Source: Pseudoroseicyclus_A sp041714655
GTDB taxonomy: Bacteria > Pseudomonadota > Alphaproteobacteria > Rhodobacterales > Rhodobacteraceae
Assembly: GCF_041714655.1 (NCBI RefSeq)
Contig: NZ_CP168219.1
Coordinates: forward strand, 1,736,001 to 1,800,000
Direction: 5' to 3'
DNA: 64,000 nucleotides
The position numbers were made by a program, and so were the translations under genes. The notes beneath the pieces are model-generated. The model did not search any database. It saw only the letters and a program-made list of their open reading frames with translations, and was not told the origin of the DNA. This document shows positions 24,881 through 32,803 of the stretch, piece after piece (positions within the stretch are counted from its first letter, which is position 1; every line of letters begins with the position of its first letter).

Positions 24881-25606
24881 ATGGATCACGCCTCGCTTCT
24901 GGCCGCCCCGCCGCTCGCCCCCCGGCCCGAGGAGGCGCCGCCCCTGCGGCTCGTCTCCACCCGCCCGGCCATGCCGCTGCGCCTGCGCGTTCTGGTGCTG
25001 GAGGACAGCGAGGTGGACCAGATCCGCATCGCCCGGCTCCTCGGCCACACCAATGGCGTGGTCGAGACCGAGTTCACCCGCTCGCTCACCGAATTCGAGG
25101 AGGCGCTGGACGACGGCCGCGTCGACATCGCCATCCTCGATTATTCCCTGCCCGACGGCACGGCGCTCGATGCGCTGCACAAGCTCAGGCAGCACCCGGG
25201 CCAGGCGGCGGCCCGGCCCATCGTCGTCGCCGGCGAGGGCCGGACGGAGATGGCCGTGGCCGCGATGAAGGCGGGCTCCTGCGATTTCATCGAGAAAGGC
25301 GCGCTGACGGAAGAGATCCTCCGCCGCGCCATCGCCTCCGCCCTCGCCGGGGCGATCCGGCATCCGAACGGCGAGGCCGAGGCGGTGGAAGCCGTGCTGG
25401 CGGCGGTCGACGAGCTTTGCCTCGCGCAGCTCCGCCCCGCCACCCGCGCCATGGTTCGCCAGGTCGACGAGGTGCGCCGCCACCGCGGCGCGGGACCGGA
25501 GGCGGAGCAGGCGCTGCAGGAGCTCGGCGCCCTCTGCCACACGCTCATGGCCTTCGTCGGGGCCCTGTCGGGCGAGGTCCAGGCCCGCGCGGCCCGGGTC
25601 TCGTGA
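24881..25606 (+). CDS. Receiver-domain protein with helical C-terminal extension
   Basis: 241 aa using ATG 24881 (AGAAGGAT upstream); an alternative ATG at 24788 has a weaker site. The receiver (about residues 30-150) keeps the acidic pair in LVLEDSEVDQ and the Asp in IAILDYSLPDG, but the usual Thr/Ser is replaced (IVVAGEGRT) and Lys is in FIEKGALTEE. About 90 further residues form predicted helices with no recognisable output fold. Its TGA overlaps the GTG of the next gene (GTGA). Confidence 0.75.
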   Translation: MDHASLLAAPPLAPRPEEAPPLRLVSTRPAMPLRLRVLVLEDSEVDQIRIARLLGHTNGVVETEFTRSLTEFEEALDDGRVDIAILDYSLPDGTALDALHKLRQHPGQAAARPIVVAGEGRTEMAVAAMKAGSCDFIEKGALTEEILRRAIASALAGAIRHPNGEAEAVEAVLAAVDELCLAQLRPATRAMVRQVDEVRRHRGAGPEAEQALQELGALCHTLMAFVGALSGEVQARAARVS

Positions 25607-26832
25607 CCGCGGCCGCGGCCCCCGCCGCCCTTCACCGTGCGCCAGGGGGCGCGGCTGCGGAGGCGCCTTCCGCCGCCCCCGGGCCGGGCGATCTGGCGGG
25701 GCTGCGGCTGCTCGTCATCGACCCGGACGAGGGCGACCGGCAGCGCCTGTGCAAGCAGCTCACCGTCTGCGGTCTCGGCCAGAGCGTCGCCGCCGCCCCG
25801 ACCGTCGCGGCGGCCGCCGGGGTCGCGGCCGATTGCGACCTCGCCTTCGTCGACTACCGCGCCGAGGGCAAGCTCGGCCAGGCGGCGATGGTGGCGCTGA
25901 CGCGGCAATATCCGCGGCTCGGCATCATCATGACCTCGGCGCTGACGAGCGACCACCTCGCCGGGCTCGCGATCCGGCTCGGCGCGCTCACCTATCTGCC
26001 GAAGAGCGAGATGTCGCCCCGGGCGCTCCGCCGCGCGCTGGAGATGGCGGCCACCATGATCGAGATGCGCGCGCGGCTCCTGCGCAAGCAGCAGGAGATG
26101 GAGCTCTTCGCTCATGCGCTCGCCCATGACCTGAAATCGCCCGCCAAGCTCGCCAGCTTCCTCGCGCATTCGATCGCCGGCGATCTGGCCGCCGGGCATA
26201 CGGAGGATCTGGCGGCCGATGCCGCGGCGCTCGGCAGCCTCGGCGACAGGATGGTCTCGCTGATCGACACGCTGGCGCTGCATCTGTCGCTCGACCGGCC
26301 GGTGCCGGTGGCGCCCGTGCCGCTCGACGAGGCGCTCGACTGGGCGCTTGCCAACCTGACGCTCGACATAGGCACGGCCGGCGCGCGGATCCTGCGGCCG
26401 GAGGCGCTGCCGGTGGTCTCGGGCGATCTCCCGCAGATCGGCCAGCTCTTTCAGAACCTGCTGTCGAACGCCCTGCGCTATGCCGGCCCCAATGTGCCGC
26501 GCATCACCATCTCGGCCGAGCCGCAGGCGGAGGGCTGGTGGCAGGTGGCGGTGAGCGACCGCGGCCTCGGCATCGCCGGGAAGGATTGCGCGCGGATCTT
26601 CAACTCCTTCACCCGGCTGCACAGCCCCGATCAGGTGCAGGGCACCGGGCTCGGACTGTCGATCTGCAAGAAGATCGTCGAGCAGCGGGGCGGGCGGATC
26701 TGGTGCGAAAGCGCGCTCGGCGAGGGCGCGACCTTCCGCTTCACGCTGCCGGCCGCCGGGGCGCAGTCGTCACCCGCGAGCGCGCCCGCCAGCCCGGCCG
26801 CCAGCCGCCCGGGACCGCGCGATGCTGCCTGA
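25603..26832 (+). CDS. Hybrid receiver-histidine kinase (REC-HisKA-HATPase)
   Basis: 409 aa from the GTG at 25603, overlapping the previous stop. An N-terminal receiver (about 30-145; LLVIDPDEGDRQ, LAFVDYRAEG, TYLPKSEM) is followed by HisKA (LFAHALAHDLKSPAKLASFL) and a HATPase (QLFQNLLSNALRYAG, DRGLGIAGKDC, GTGLGLSICKKIVEQRGGRI). The kinase half resembles phytochrome-type kinases, but no chromophore-binding PAS-GAF-PHY module is present. It may receive phosphate from a neighbour kinase and pass the signal on. The C-terminus is a Ser/Pro/Ala tail. Confidence 0.85.
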   Translation: MTAAAAPAALHRAPGGAAAEAPSAAPGPGDLAGLRLLVIDPDEGDRQRLCKQLTVCGLGQSVAAAPTVAAAAGVAADCDLAFVDYRAEGKLGQAAMVALTRQYPRLGIIMTSALTSDHLAGLAIRLGALTYLPKSEMSPRALRRALEMAATMIEMRARLLRKQQEMELFAHALAHDLKSPAKLASFLAHSIAGDLAAGHTEDLAADAAALGSLGDRMVSLIDTLALHLSLDRPVPVAPVPLDEALDWALANLTLDIGTAGARILRPEALPVVSGDLPQIGQLFQNLLSNALRYAGPNVPRITISAEPQAEGWWQVAVSDRGLGIAGKDCARIFNSFTRLHSPDQVQGTGLGLSICKKIVEQRGGRIWCESALGEGATFRFTLPAAGAQSSPASAPASPAASRPGPRDAA

Positions 26833-26959
26833 CATGGCCGCCCGCGCGCCCTGCCCCGCTCTGCCCCGCCTCACCCCCGCCCCTGGCCACGACGCCGCTT
26901 CCGGACCCGCCACCACCGGCCCTGGCCGGAGTGGCATGCGGCGCGCATTCCACCGGCGG

Positions 26960-27000
26960 TTGACCTTACGGCGACCACGCATAAGGTGGTTTCCGTAAGG
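26960..27000 (+). promoter_or_regulatory. Candidate promoter and operator of the kinase-kai operon
   Basis: -35 TTGACC (26960-26965), 16-bp spacer, -10 TAAGGT (26982-26987), 48 bp before the kinase start. Overlapping inverted repeats cover it: CCTTACGG (26964-26971) with CCGTAAGG (26993-27000), and ACCTTA (26963-26968) with TAAGGT (26982-26987). A regulator binding the CCTTACGG dyad would bracket the -10 region. Confidence 0.5.
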
Positions 27001-27034
27001 ACAGTTTGTTTGTCCGGTACCGGGGTGTTCGCCC

Positions 27035-29662
27035 ATGGGCATGCGTTTGCGCCTGATGGCGCCGATGGTTGGTCTTGTCGTTCTCACGGCCCTCGCCATC
27101 GGGGCTCTCGTCTTCTTCTCTGCCAGGGCCGCGGTGATGCCGCAGGCGCTGGCGCGCTACGGGGCGCATTCCGTGCAGCTCGCCGAGATGCTGCAGACCG
27201 AAGCCACCCAGGCGCGCGAGAATCTGCAGGCGCTCTCCGCTTCCGGCATCGCGCGCGGCATCCTGCGCGCCTCGGAGGGCGGGGGGACCGACCCCGAGAC
27301 CGGATTGACCCTTGGCGAGTGGCAGGCGCAGCTCGCGGAGAATTTCGTCGCCGAACTCGCCGCAGACCCCTCGATCCTGCAGCTCCGCCTCATCGGCGCG
27401 GACGGGATGGAGGAGGTGCGCGTCGACCGCGAGGCCTTCGGCGCCCCGCCCCGGATCATCCCTCCGGAGGGGCTGCAGGACAAGAACGCCTACCCTTACG
27501 TCTTCGAGACGCTGGAGCTCGCGCCGGGGGAGATCTACGTCTCCGATCTCAATCTCAACCGCGAATTCGGCGAGGTGCAGGAGCCGCATGTGCCGGTCCT
27601 GCGCCTCGCGATGCCGCTTGCGGCGCCGGAGGCGCCTCCGGGCGAGACCTACGGGCTCCTCGTGCTCAACCTCGACATGCAGGCGCCGCTGGAGCGGGTG
27701 CGGTCGAGCCGCGCGACCGGCCTCGTCTATCTGGTGAACGCCGATGGCGATTTCCTCCTCCATACCGATCCGTCACGCGAGTTCGGCTTCGACCTCGGCA
27801 CGCCCTCCCGCGTCTCGGCCGAGATGCCGCAGGTTGCCGCGGCCCTTGCCGAAGAGCCGACCGGCGTCGCCCGCCTGCATCTGCTGAACGGCACGCCGAT
27901 CGGCACCGGCTGGGCCTCGGTGGCGCTGGCGGGCGGGCCGGTGGTCACGATCATCCGCCTCGCGCCGGAATCGGAGCTTCTTTCCGGCTTCGCCATCGGC
28001 CGGGCGGCCTTGCTCGGCGGGCTCGCCGTCGCGGCGCTGGCGGCGCTTTTGGCGATGCTGGTGGCGCGGTCGCTGACGCAGCCCATCGAGCAGATGACGG
28101 CGGCCGTCGGCGACGGGGCCCGCCCCCGCCCCGGCGACCTGCCCACCTCTGCCCGGGGGGAGATCGGCACGCTGGCCCGCGCCTTCGCCGATCACATCGA
28201 CCGCGAGCGCTGGTACGAAGAGATCATCGAGGGCGCCAGCGATGCGATCTTCACCCTGTCGCCTGCCGGCCGCGTCACCCGATGGAACCCCGCCGCCGCG
28301 GCGCTCTTCGGTGCCGACGCGGGGCGGATGCTCGGGCGGAAGGTGGACGAGTTCCTGGACGCCGCGGCCCGCGCGGAGCTGGTGGCAGGGCTCGGCCAGG
28401 CGATGAAGGGCGCGCGGGTGACGCTGGAGCTCGACGGCTGGCACAACCTCGACGGTGAGCCGCTGGCGCTCTCGGTCACCTGCTCGCCGGTGCGCGGCGC
28501 CGCCGGTCAGGTGACCGGCGCCTCGCTCATCGCCCGCGACATCTCGGCGCTCCGCGCGGCGCAGGAGACGCTTCGCGTCCTCGTCGAGGCCTCGCCGATC
28601 GGCAAGATCCTCGTCCGCCCCAATGGCACGATCGACATGATCAATGCCGAGATCGAGCGGCAGTTCGGCTGGAAGCGCGAGGGTCTCGTCGGCCGCCAGA
28701 TCGAGACACTCGTGCCGAATGCCGCACGGGCCTCGCACCCGGCGCTCCGAGCGGAGTACCTCGCCGCGCCGGTGCCCCGCCGGATGGGCAAGGGCCGCGA
28801 CCTGACGGCCCGGCGGCGCGATGGAACGACCTTCCCGGTCGAGGTGGCGCTCACGCCCGTGGCGACGCCGGACGGGCCGCGCATCCTCGTCGCCTCCATC
28901 GACATTTCCGACCGCAAGGCCGCGATGGATGCGCTGCGCGCCCGTGAGGAGGAGCTTCGCCGCTCCAATGCCGATCTGGAGCAATTCGCCTATGTCGCCA
29001 GCCACGACCTGCAGGAGCCCCTGCGGATGGTGGCGAGCTTCACCGAGCTTCTCGCGCAGCGCTACGGGGATCAGCTCGATGAAAAGGCGCAGAAATACAT
29101 CGGCTTCGCCGTCGAAGGCGCGCGGCGGATGCAGCAGCAGATCAACGACCTGCTGGTCTATTCCCGCGTCGGCAGCCGAAAGGAGCCGCCGGTGGCGAGT
29201 GATTCCGGCGCCGCGCTGCGCCGCGTCCTCGCCGAGCTCGATGCGCGCATCCGCGAGACGGGCGCCGAGGTCGAGCTGACGGGCGACCTGCCCATGGTCT
29301 GCGCCAATCCCGGCAACCTGATCCGGCTCTTCCAGAACCTCGTGGCCAATGCGCTGAAATTCACCGGCGAGGCGCCGCCGCGCATCCGAATCGCCGCCGA
29401 GGAAAGCCCCGAGGGCTGGCATTTCACGGTGGCCGACAACGGCATCGGCTTCGACCCCGCCGAGGCGCAGCGCATCTTCGACATGTTCCAGCGCCTCAAT
29501 GCCCGCGGCAAATACGAGGGCACGGGGCTCGGGCTCGCCATCTGCAAGCGCATCGTCGAGCAATACGGCGGCCGCATCTGGGCCGATGCCGCCCCGGGCC
29601 GCGGCGCCACCTTCCACTTCACCCTGCCGGCCGCCGTCGCCGGAACGGAGATCGCCTCATGA
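27035..29662 (+). CDS. Membrane sensor histidine kinase (dCACHE-HAMP-PAS-PAS-HisKA-HATPase)
   Basis: 875 aa. Membrane helix about 8-30, a periplasmic double-CACHE-like sensor (about 35-315), second helix about 320-345, HAMP (LVARSLTQPIEQM), two PAS domains (about 395-505 and 515-625), HisKA with LEQFAYVASHDLQEPLRMV, and HATPase (LFQNLVANALKF, DNGIGFDPAE, GTGLGLAICKRI). The kinase core is of the type found in bacterial phytochromes and other kinases that pair with Rcp1-like regulators; such a regulator begins inside its stop codon (ATGA at 29659). First gene of the kai operon and likely its signal input. Confidence 0.9.
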   Translation: MGMRLRLMAPMVGLVVLTALAIGALVFFSARAAVMPQALARYGAHSVQLAEMLQTEATQARENLQALSASGIARGILRASEGGGTDPETGLTLGEWQAQLAENFVAELAADPSILQLRLIGADGMEEVRVDREAFGAPPRIIPPEGLQDKNAYPYVFETLELAPGEIYVSDLNLNREFGEVQEPHVPVLRLAMPLAAPEAPPGETYGLLVLNLDMQAPLERVRSSRATGLVYLVNADGDFLLHTDPSREFGFDLGTPSRVSAEMPQVAAALAEEPTGVARLHLLNGTPIGTGWASVALAGGPVVTIIRLAPESELLSGFAIGRAALLGGLAVAALAALLAMLVARSLTQPIEQMTAAVGDGARPRPGDLPTSARGEIGTLARAFADHIDRERWYEEIIEGASDAIFTLSPAGRVTRWNPAAAALFGADAGRMLGRKVDEFLDAAARAELVAGLGQAMKGARVTLELDGWHNLDGEPLALSVTCSPVRGAAGQVTGASLIARDISALRAAQETLRVLVEASPIGKILVRPNGTIDMINAEIERQFGWKREGLVGRQIETLVPNAARASHPALRAEYLAAPVPRRMGKGRDLTARRRDGTTFPVEVALTPVATPDGPRILVASIDISDRKAAMDALRAREEELRRSNADLEQFAYVASHDLQEPLRMVASFTELLAQRYGDQLDEKAQKYIGFAVEGARRMQQQINDLLVYSRVGSRKEPPVASDSGAALRRVLAELDARIRETGAEVELTGDLPMVCANPGNLIRLFQNLVANALKFTGEAPPRIRIAAEESPEGWHFTVADNGIGFDPAEAQRIFDMFQRLNARGKYEGTGLGLAICKRIVEQYGGRIWADAAPGRGATFHFTLPAAVAGTEIAS

Positions 29663-30105
29663 GCCTCGATCCGATCCGCGTCCTCATGGTGGAGGACAAT
29701 CCGGCCGATGCCGAACTCGCCCGCGAGGTGCTGGAAACGGAGCGCCTGCATCTGGAACTGACCATCGCCGTCGATGGCCAGGAGGCGCTGGAGATCCTCT
29801 CGGCGGCGTCGCGCACCGGCGGCCCCCTGCCCGACCTCATCTTCCTCGATCTCAACGTGCCGCGCGTCCATGGCAAGGAAGTGCTGGCCGAGATCAAGCG
29901 CGACGGGCGGCTGAAGCTGATCCCCGTGGTGATCCTCACCTCGTCTTCCGCCGAGCAGGACATCGTCGAGACCTACGAGCTCGGCGCCAATTGCTATGTC
30001 ACCAAGCCGGTCGACCTCATGACCTTCCAGAAGATCATCCAGACGATGGAGCGCTTCTGGTTCACCGTCGTGAAGCTGCCGCCGGTCTCGGGCGGGGTGC
30101 ACTGA
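29659..30105 (+). CDS. Rcp1-like single-domain response regulator
   Basis: 148 aa receiver only: acidic pair in VLMVEDNPADAEL, phospho-Asp in LIFLDLNVPRVHG, ILTSSSAEQD, and Lys in YELGANCYVTKPVDL. The NCY(V/I)TKPVDL stretch and the FWFTVVKLP end are typical of Rcp1, the response regulator of cyanobacterial phytochrome Cph1. ATG overlaps the kinase stop by 4 nt, so the two are expected to be partners. The next gene follows after 3 bp. Confidence 0.92.
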   Translation: MSLDPIRVLMVEDNPADAELAREVLETERLHLELTIAVDGQEALEILSAASRTGGPLPDLIFLDLNVPRVHGKEVLAEIKRDGRLKLIPVVILTSSSAEQDIVETYELGANCYVTKPVDLMTFQKIIQTMERFWFTVVKLPPVSGGVH

Positions 30106-30108
30106 GCC

Positions 30109-30936
30109 ATGGCCGGGGTGACGCGGCGGGTCCTCCTCGTGGAGGACAGCGAGGGCGATGCCGAGCTGGTGTCGGAGTATCTCGCCGGCGCGCAGCGCGA
30201 TACCTACGAGATCACCCATGCCGGCTCCATGGAAGAGGCGGTGAGCTGCCTCGCCACCATGGCGCCCGATGCGATCCTGTGCGACCTGCGCCTGCCCGAT
30301 TCCGTCGGGGCCGACAGCGTGCGCCGGCTCCATGGCGTCACCGATCTGACGCCGATCATCGTGCTGACCGGCATCGACGACGAGCAACTGGCGCTCGATT
30401 GCATCGACGCCGGCGCGCAGGATTACCTCACCAAGGCCGATGTGCAGACGCGCAATCTGGAGCGCGCCATCGGCTATGCGATCTCGCGCCACCGCGAGGC
30501 GGAACTGCGCGAGCTGCGCCAGACGGTCGAGCGCTATCGGACGCTGGGATCGCAATCCTCGCGCACCCTCGTCACCTCCGTCGTCGCCGGCATGGGACCG
30601 GTGAAGGACCGCCGCCCCGACCGGTTCGAGGATCAGGTGCTGCTCTACCGCAGCCTCCTGCGCGACTATTTCCTGCGTCAGCTCGAAAAGCGCCCGAAGC
30701 CCCGCGCCGCCATGGAGCGGCTGGTGAACGCCATGGGCGATCTCGGCGCCGGCCCGCGCGACATGGTCGATCTGCATCTCGCCGCGCTCGACAACCCGAT
30801 GATCGAGGTGAGCAACGAATCCGGCCGGTCCCTCATCATCGAGGGGCGGCTCATGGCGCTCGAGATGATGGGGCTGCTCGTCGATTACTACCGCACCGGG
30901 CTCCGCCGGGGCGAGGAGGGGGGAGACGAGACATGA
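30109..30936 (+). CDS. Receiver domain fused to a KaiA-like C-terminal domain (KaiA3-like)
   Basis: 275 aa. Residues 5-125 are an intact receiver: E12/D13, phospho-Asp D59 (AILCDLRLPD), T87, K109 (YLTKAD). A helical linker (125-170) leads to residues 172-265, which match by eye the KaiC-binding domain of cyanobacterial KaiA: Y180-RSLLRDYF, then MVDLHLAALD at about 219-228, then SGRSLIIEGRLMALEMMGLLVDYYR (described here by its ends S238 to R262), parallel to KaiA's YRTIVLEYF, VLEIHVELMD, EGRSEDILLDYRL and MYR, with about three residues of length difference. KaiA stimulates KaiC autophosphorylation. A receiver plus KaiA domain is the layout of Synechocystis KaiA3. It is followed by kaiB with a 4-nt overlap. 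Assignment is inference from unaided alignment. Confidence 0.7.
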   Translation: MAGVTRRVLLVEDSEGDAELVSEYLAGAQRDTYEITHAGSMEEAVSCLATMAPDAILCDLRLPDSVGADSVRRLHGVTDLTPIIVLTGIDDEQLALDCIDAGAQDYLTKADVQTRNLERAIGYAISRHREAELRELRQTVERYRTLGSQSSRTLVTSVVAGMGPVKDRRPDRFEDQVLLYRSLLRDYFLRQLEKRPKPRAAMERLVNAMGDLGAGPRDMVDLHLAALDNPMIEVSNESGRSLIIEGRLMALEMMGLLVDYYRTGLRRGEEGGDET

Positions 30937-31283
30937 ACTATCGCCTGAGGCTCTACGTGACGGGCCGGACCCAGCCATCGCAGCGGGCCATCCACAACCT
31001 CAAGGCGCTCTGCGAGAGCGAGCTCGCCGGGCGCTACACGATCGAGGTCATCGACGTGCTCGAATATCCGCGCCTCGCGGAGAACGAAAAGATCCTCGCG
31101 ACGCCGACGCTGGTGCGCCAGCTGCCGGAGCCGGTGCGCAAGATCATCGGCGACCTCAGCGACCACGAAAAGGTCCTCCTCGGGCTCGACCTCGTGCCGG
31201 ACGAGCACAACCGGGCGCGCGGGCTCGGCAGATATCGGGAGGAGGAGCCGAAGGACGATGTTGACGGGAGTGAGAGTGAATGA
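30933..31283 (+). CDS. kaiB: KaiB
   Basis: 116 aa. Thioredoxin-like, fold-switching clock protein: N-terminal RLRLYVTGRTQPSQRAI, then the signature ILATPTLVRQLPEPVRKIIG and DLSDHEKVLLGLDLV, which includes the cis-prolines and the region that refolds when KaiB binds the KaiC CI ring. A short acidic tail (EEEPKDDVDGSESE) exceeds the usual length of about 100. ATG overlaps the KaiA-like gene's stop by 4 nt, and its own stop overlaps kaiC by 4 nt. Confidence 0.96.
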   Translation: MNYRLRLYVTGRTQPSQRAIHNLKALCESELAGRYTIEVIDVLEYPRLAENEKILATPTLVRQLPEPVRKIIGDLSDHEKVLLGLDLVPDEHNRARGLGRYREEEPKDDVDGSESE

Positions 31284-32803
31284 GCGAGATGCGTGAATTG
31301 CCGCGGCTCGAGACCGGGATCCCCGGCTTCGACCAGATCGCCAATGGTGGCCTGCCCGCCGAGCGCTCTACGCTGGTGGCCGGCACCGCAGGCAGCGGCA
31401 AGACCGTGCTGGCGTTGCAGTTCCTGGTGACGGGCGTCGAGGATTATGCCCAGAACGGCGTCTTCGTCACCTTCGAGGAAGCGCCGGACGACCTGATGCG
31501 CAACGTGCAGAGCTTCGGCTGGGACCTTGCCGGCATGGTGCGCGACGGCCGCGTCGCCGTGGTCGATGCCACGCCCGAGCCGGGGGAGGCGGTGATCTCC
31601 GCCGGGGCCTACGACCTCTCGGCGCTGATGGCGCGGATCGAGAACGCGGTGCGCCGCGTGGGGGCGCGGCGGGTCATCCTCGATGCCGTCGGCGGGCTCT
31701 TTCCGCAATTCTCCGACCCCAACACCATCCGCCGCGAGCTGCACCGCATCCTCGCGGGCCTGCGCAAGCTCGACGTGACCACCATCGTCACCATCGAGCG
31801 CACCAACGAGGAAGGCGGCATCGGCCGCTTCGGGGTGGAGGAATTCGTCACCGACAACGTCATGGTCGTGCGCAACCGGCTGGAGCAGGAGAAGCGGCGG
31901 CGGACCATCGAGATCCTCAAGTTCCGCGGCGCGACGCATCAGAAGGGCGAATATCCCTTCACCATCGACAGCGAGGACGGCGTGACTATCATCCCGCTTT
32001 CGGCGCAGGAGCTGACGCAGAGCTCCTCGGCCGTGCGCGTCTCGTCCGGCGTGGCCGAGCTCGACAAGATGTGCGGCGGCGGCATGTTCCGCGATTCCAT
32101 CATCCTCGCCTCCGGCGCCACGGGGACGGGCAAGACGCTGATGGTGACCGAATTCGTCAAGGCCGCCATCCAGGAGGGCGAGAAGGTTCTGCTCATCGGC
32201 GCCGAGGAGAGCCGCGAGCAGCTCACCCGCAATGCCGAGGCCTGGGGCGTCGACTTTCTCAAGGCCGAGGAGGAAGGCACGCTGAAGATCATCTCGCGCT
32301 ATCCCGAGGTGATGGGGCTCGAGGATCACCTCCTCCAGATCAAGCGCGACATCCGCGATTTCGGGCCGAAGCGCATCGCCATCGATTCCATGTCGGCCTT
32401 CGAGCGGGTGTCGACGCAGAAGAGCTTCCGCGAATTCGTCATCGGGCTCACCAGCCATATCAAGCATCTGGAGATCACCGGCCTTTTCACCAACACCACC
32501 TCGATGCTGGTGGGCGGCGAGTCGATCACCGAGACGCATATCTCGACGATCACCGACACGATCATCCTTCTGCGCTACGTCGAGCTCCTCGGCGAGATGC
32601 GGCGCGGGCTGACCGTGCTCAAGATGCGCGGCACCTGGCACGAGAAGGAGATCCGCGAATATGTCATCGACGGCAACGGCATGAGCATCCGCTCGCCCTT
32701 CCGCGGCGTGCACGGCATCCTCTCCGGCTCTCCGACCTATGCGCTCGACCTCGAGGCGGCGCAGCTCGGCAGCATGTTCGAGGCGGACCATTCCGGGAGT
32801 TGA
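31280..32803 (+). CDS. kaiC: KaiC, circadian-type ATPase/autokinase
   Basis: 507 aa with tandem RecA-like domains. CI: Walker A GTAGSGKT (35-42), catalytic E66/E67. CII: Walker A GATGTGKT (279-286), E309/E310. The phospho-acceptor region ESITETHISTITDTII keeps T417, S422 and T423, matching T426, S431 and T432 of Synechococcus KaiC. The A-loop HGILSGSPTY is present; the tail after it is short (about 22 residues) and lacks the long coiled-coil extension reported for Rhodobacter sphaeroides KaiC. Hexamer formation, ATPase timing and autophosphorylation are expected. Stop is followed by a hybrid kinase gene. Confidence 0.97.
   Translation: MSEMRELPRLETGIPGFDQIANGGLPAERSTLVAGTAGSGKTVLALQFLVTGVEDYAQNGVFVTFEEAPDDLMRNVQSFGWDLAGMVRDGRVAVVDATPEPGEAVISAGAYDLSALMARIENAVRRVGARRVILDAVGGLFPQFSDPNTIRRELHRILAGLRKLDVTTIVTIERTNEEGGIGRFGVEEFVTDNVMVVRNRLEQEKRRRTIEILKFRGATHQKGEYPFTIDSEDGVTIIPLSAQELTQSSSAVRVSSGVAELDKMCGGGMFRDSIILASGATGTGKTLMVTEFVKAAIQEGEKVLLIGAEESREQLTRNAEAWGVDFLKAEEEGTLKIISRYPEVMGLEDHLLQIKRDIRDFGPKRIAIDSMSAFERVSTQKSFREFVIGLTSHIKHLEITGLFTNTTSMLVGGESITETHISTITDTIILLRYVELLGEMRRGLTVLKMRGTWHEKEIREYVIDGNGMSIRSPFRGVHGILSGSPTYALDLEAAQLGSMFEADHSGS

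Noticed and set aside
25603..26832. Possible bacteriophytochrome, because of the phytochrome-type kinase core
   Set aside because: No PAS-GAF-PHY chromophore module or conserved Cys; the N-terminus is a receiver domain.
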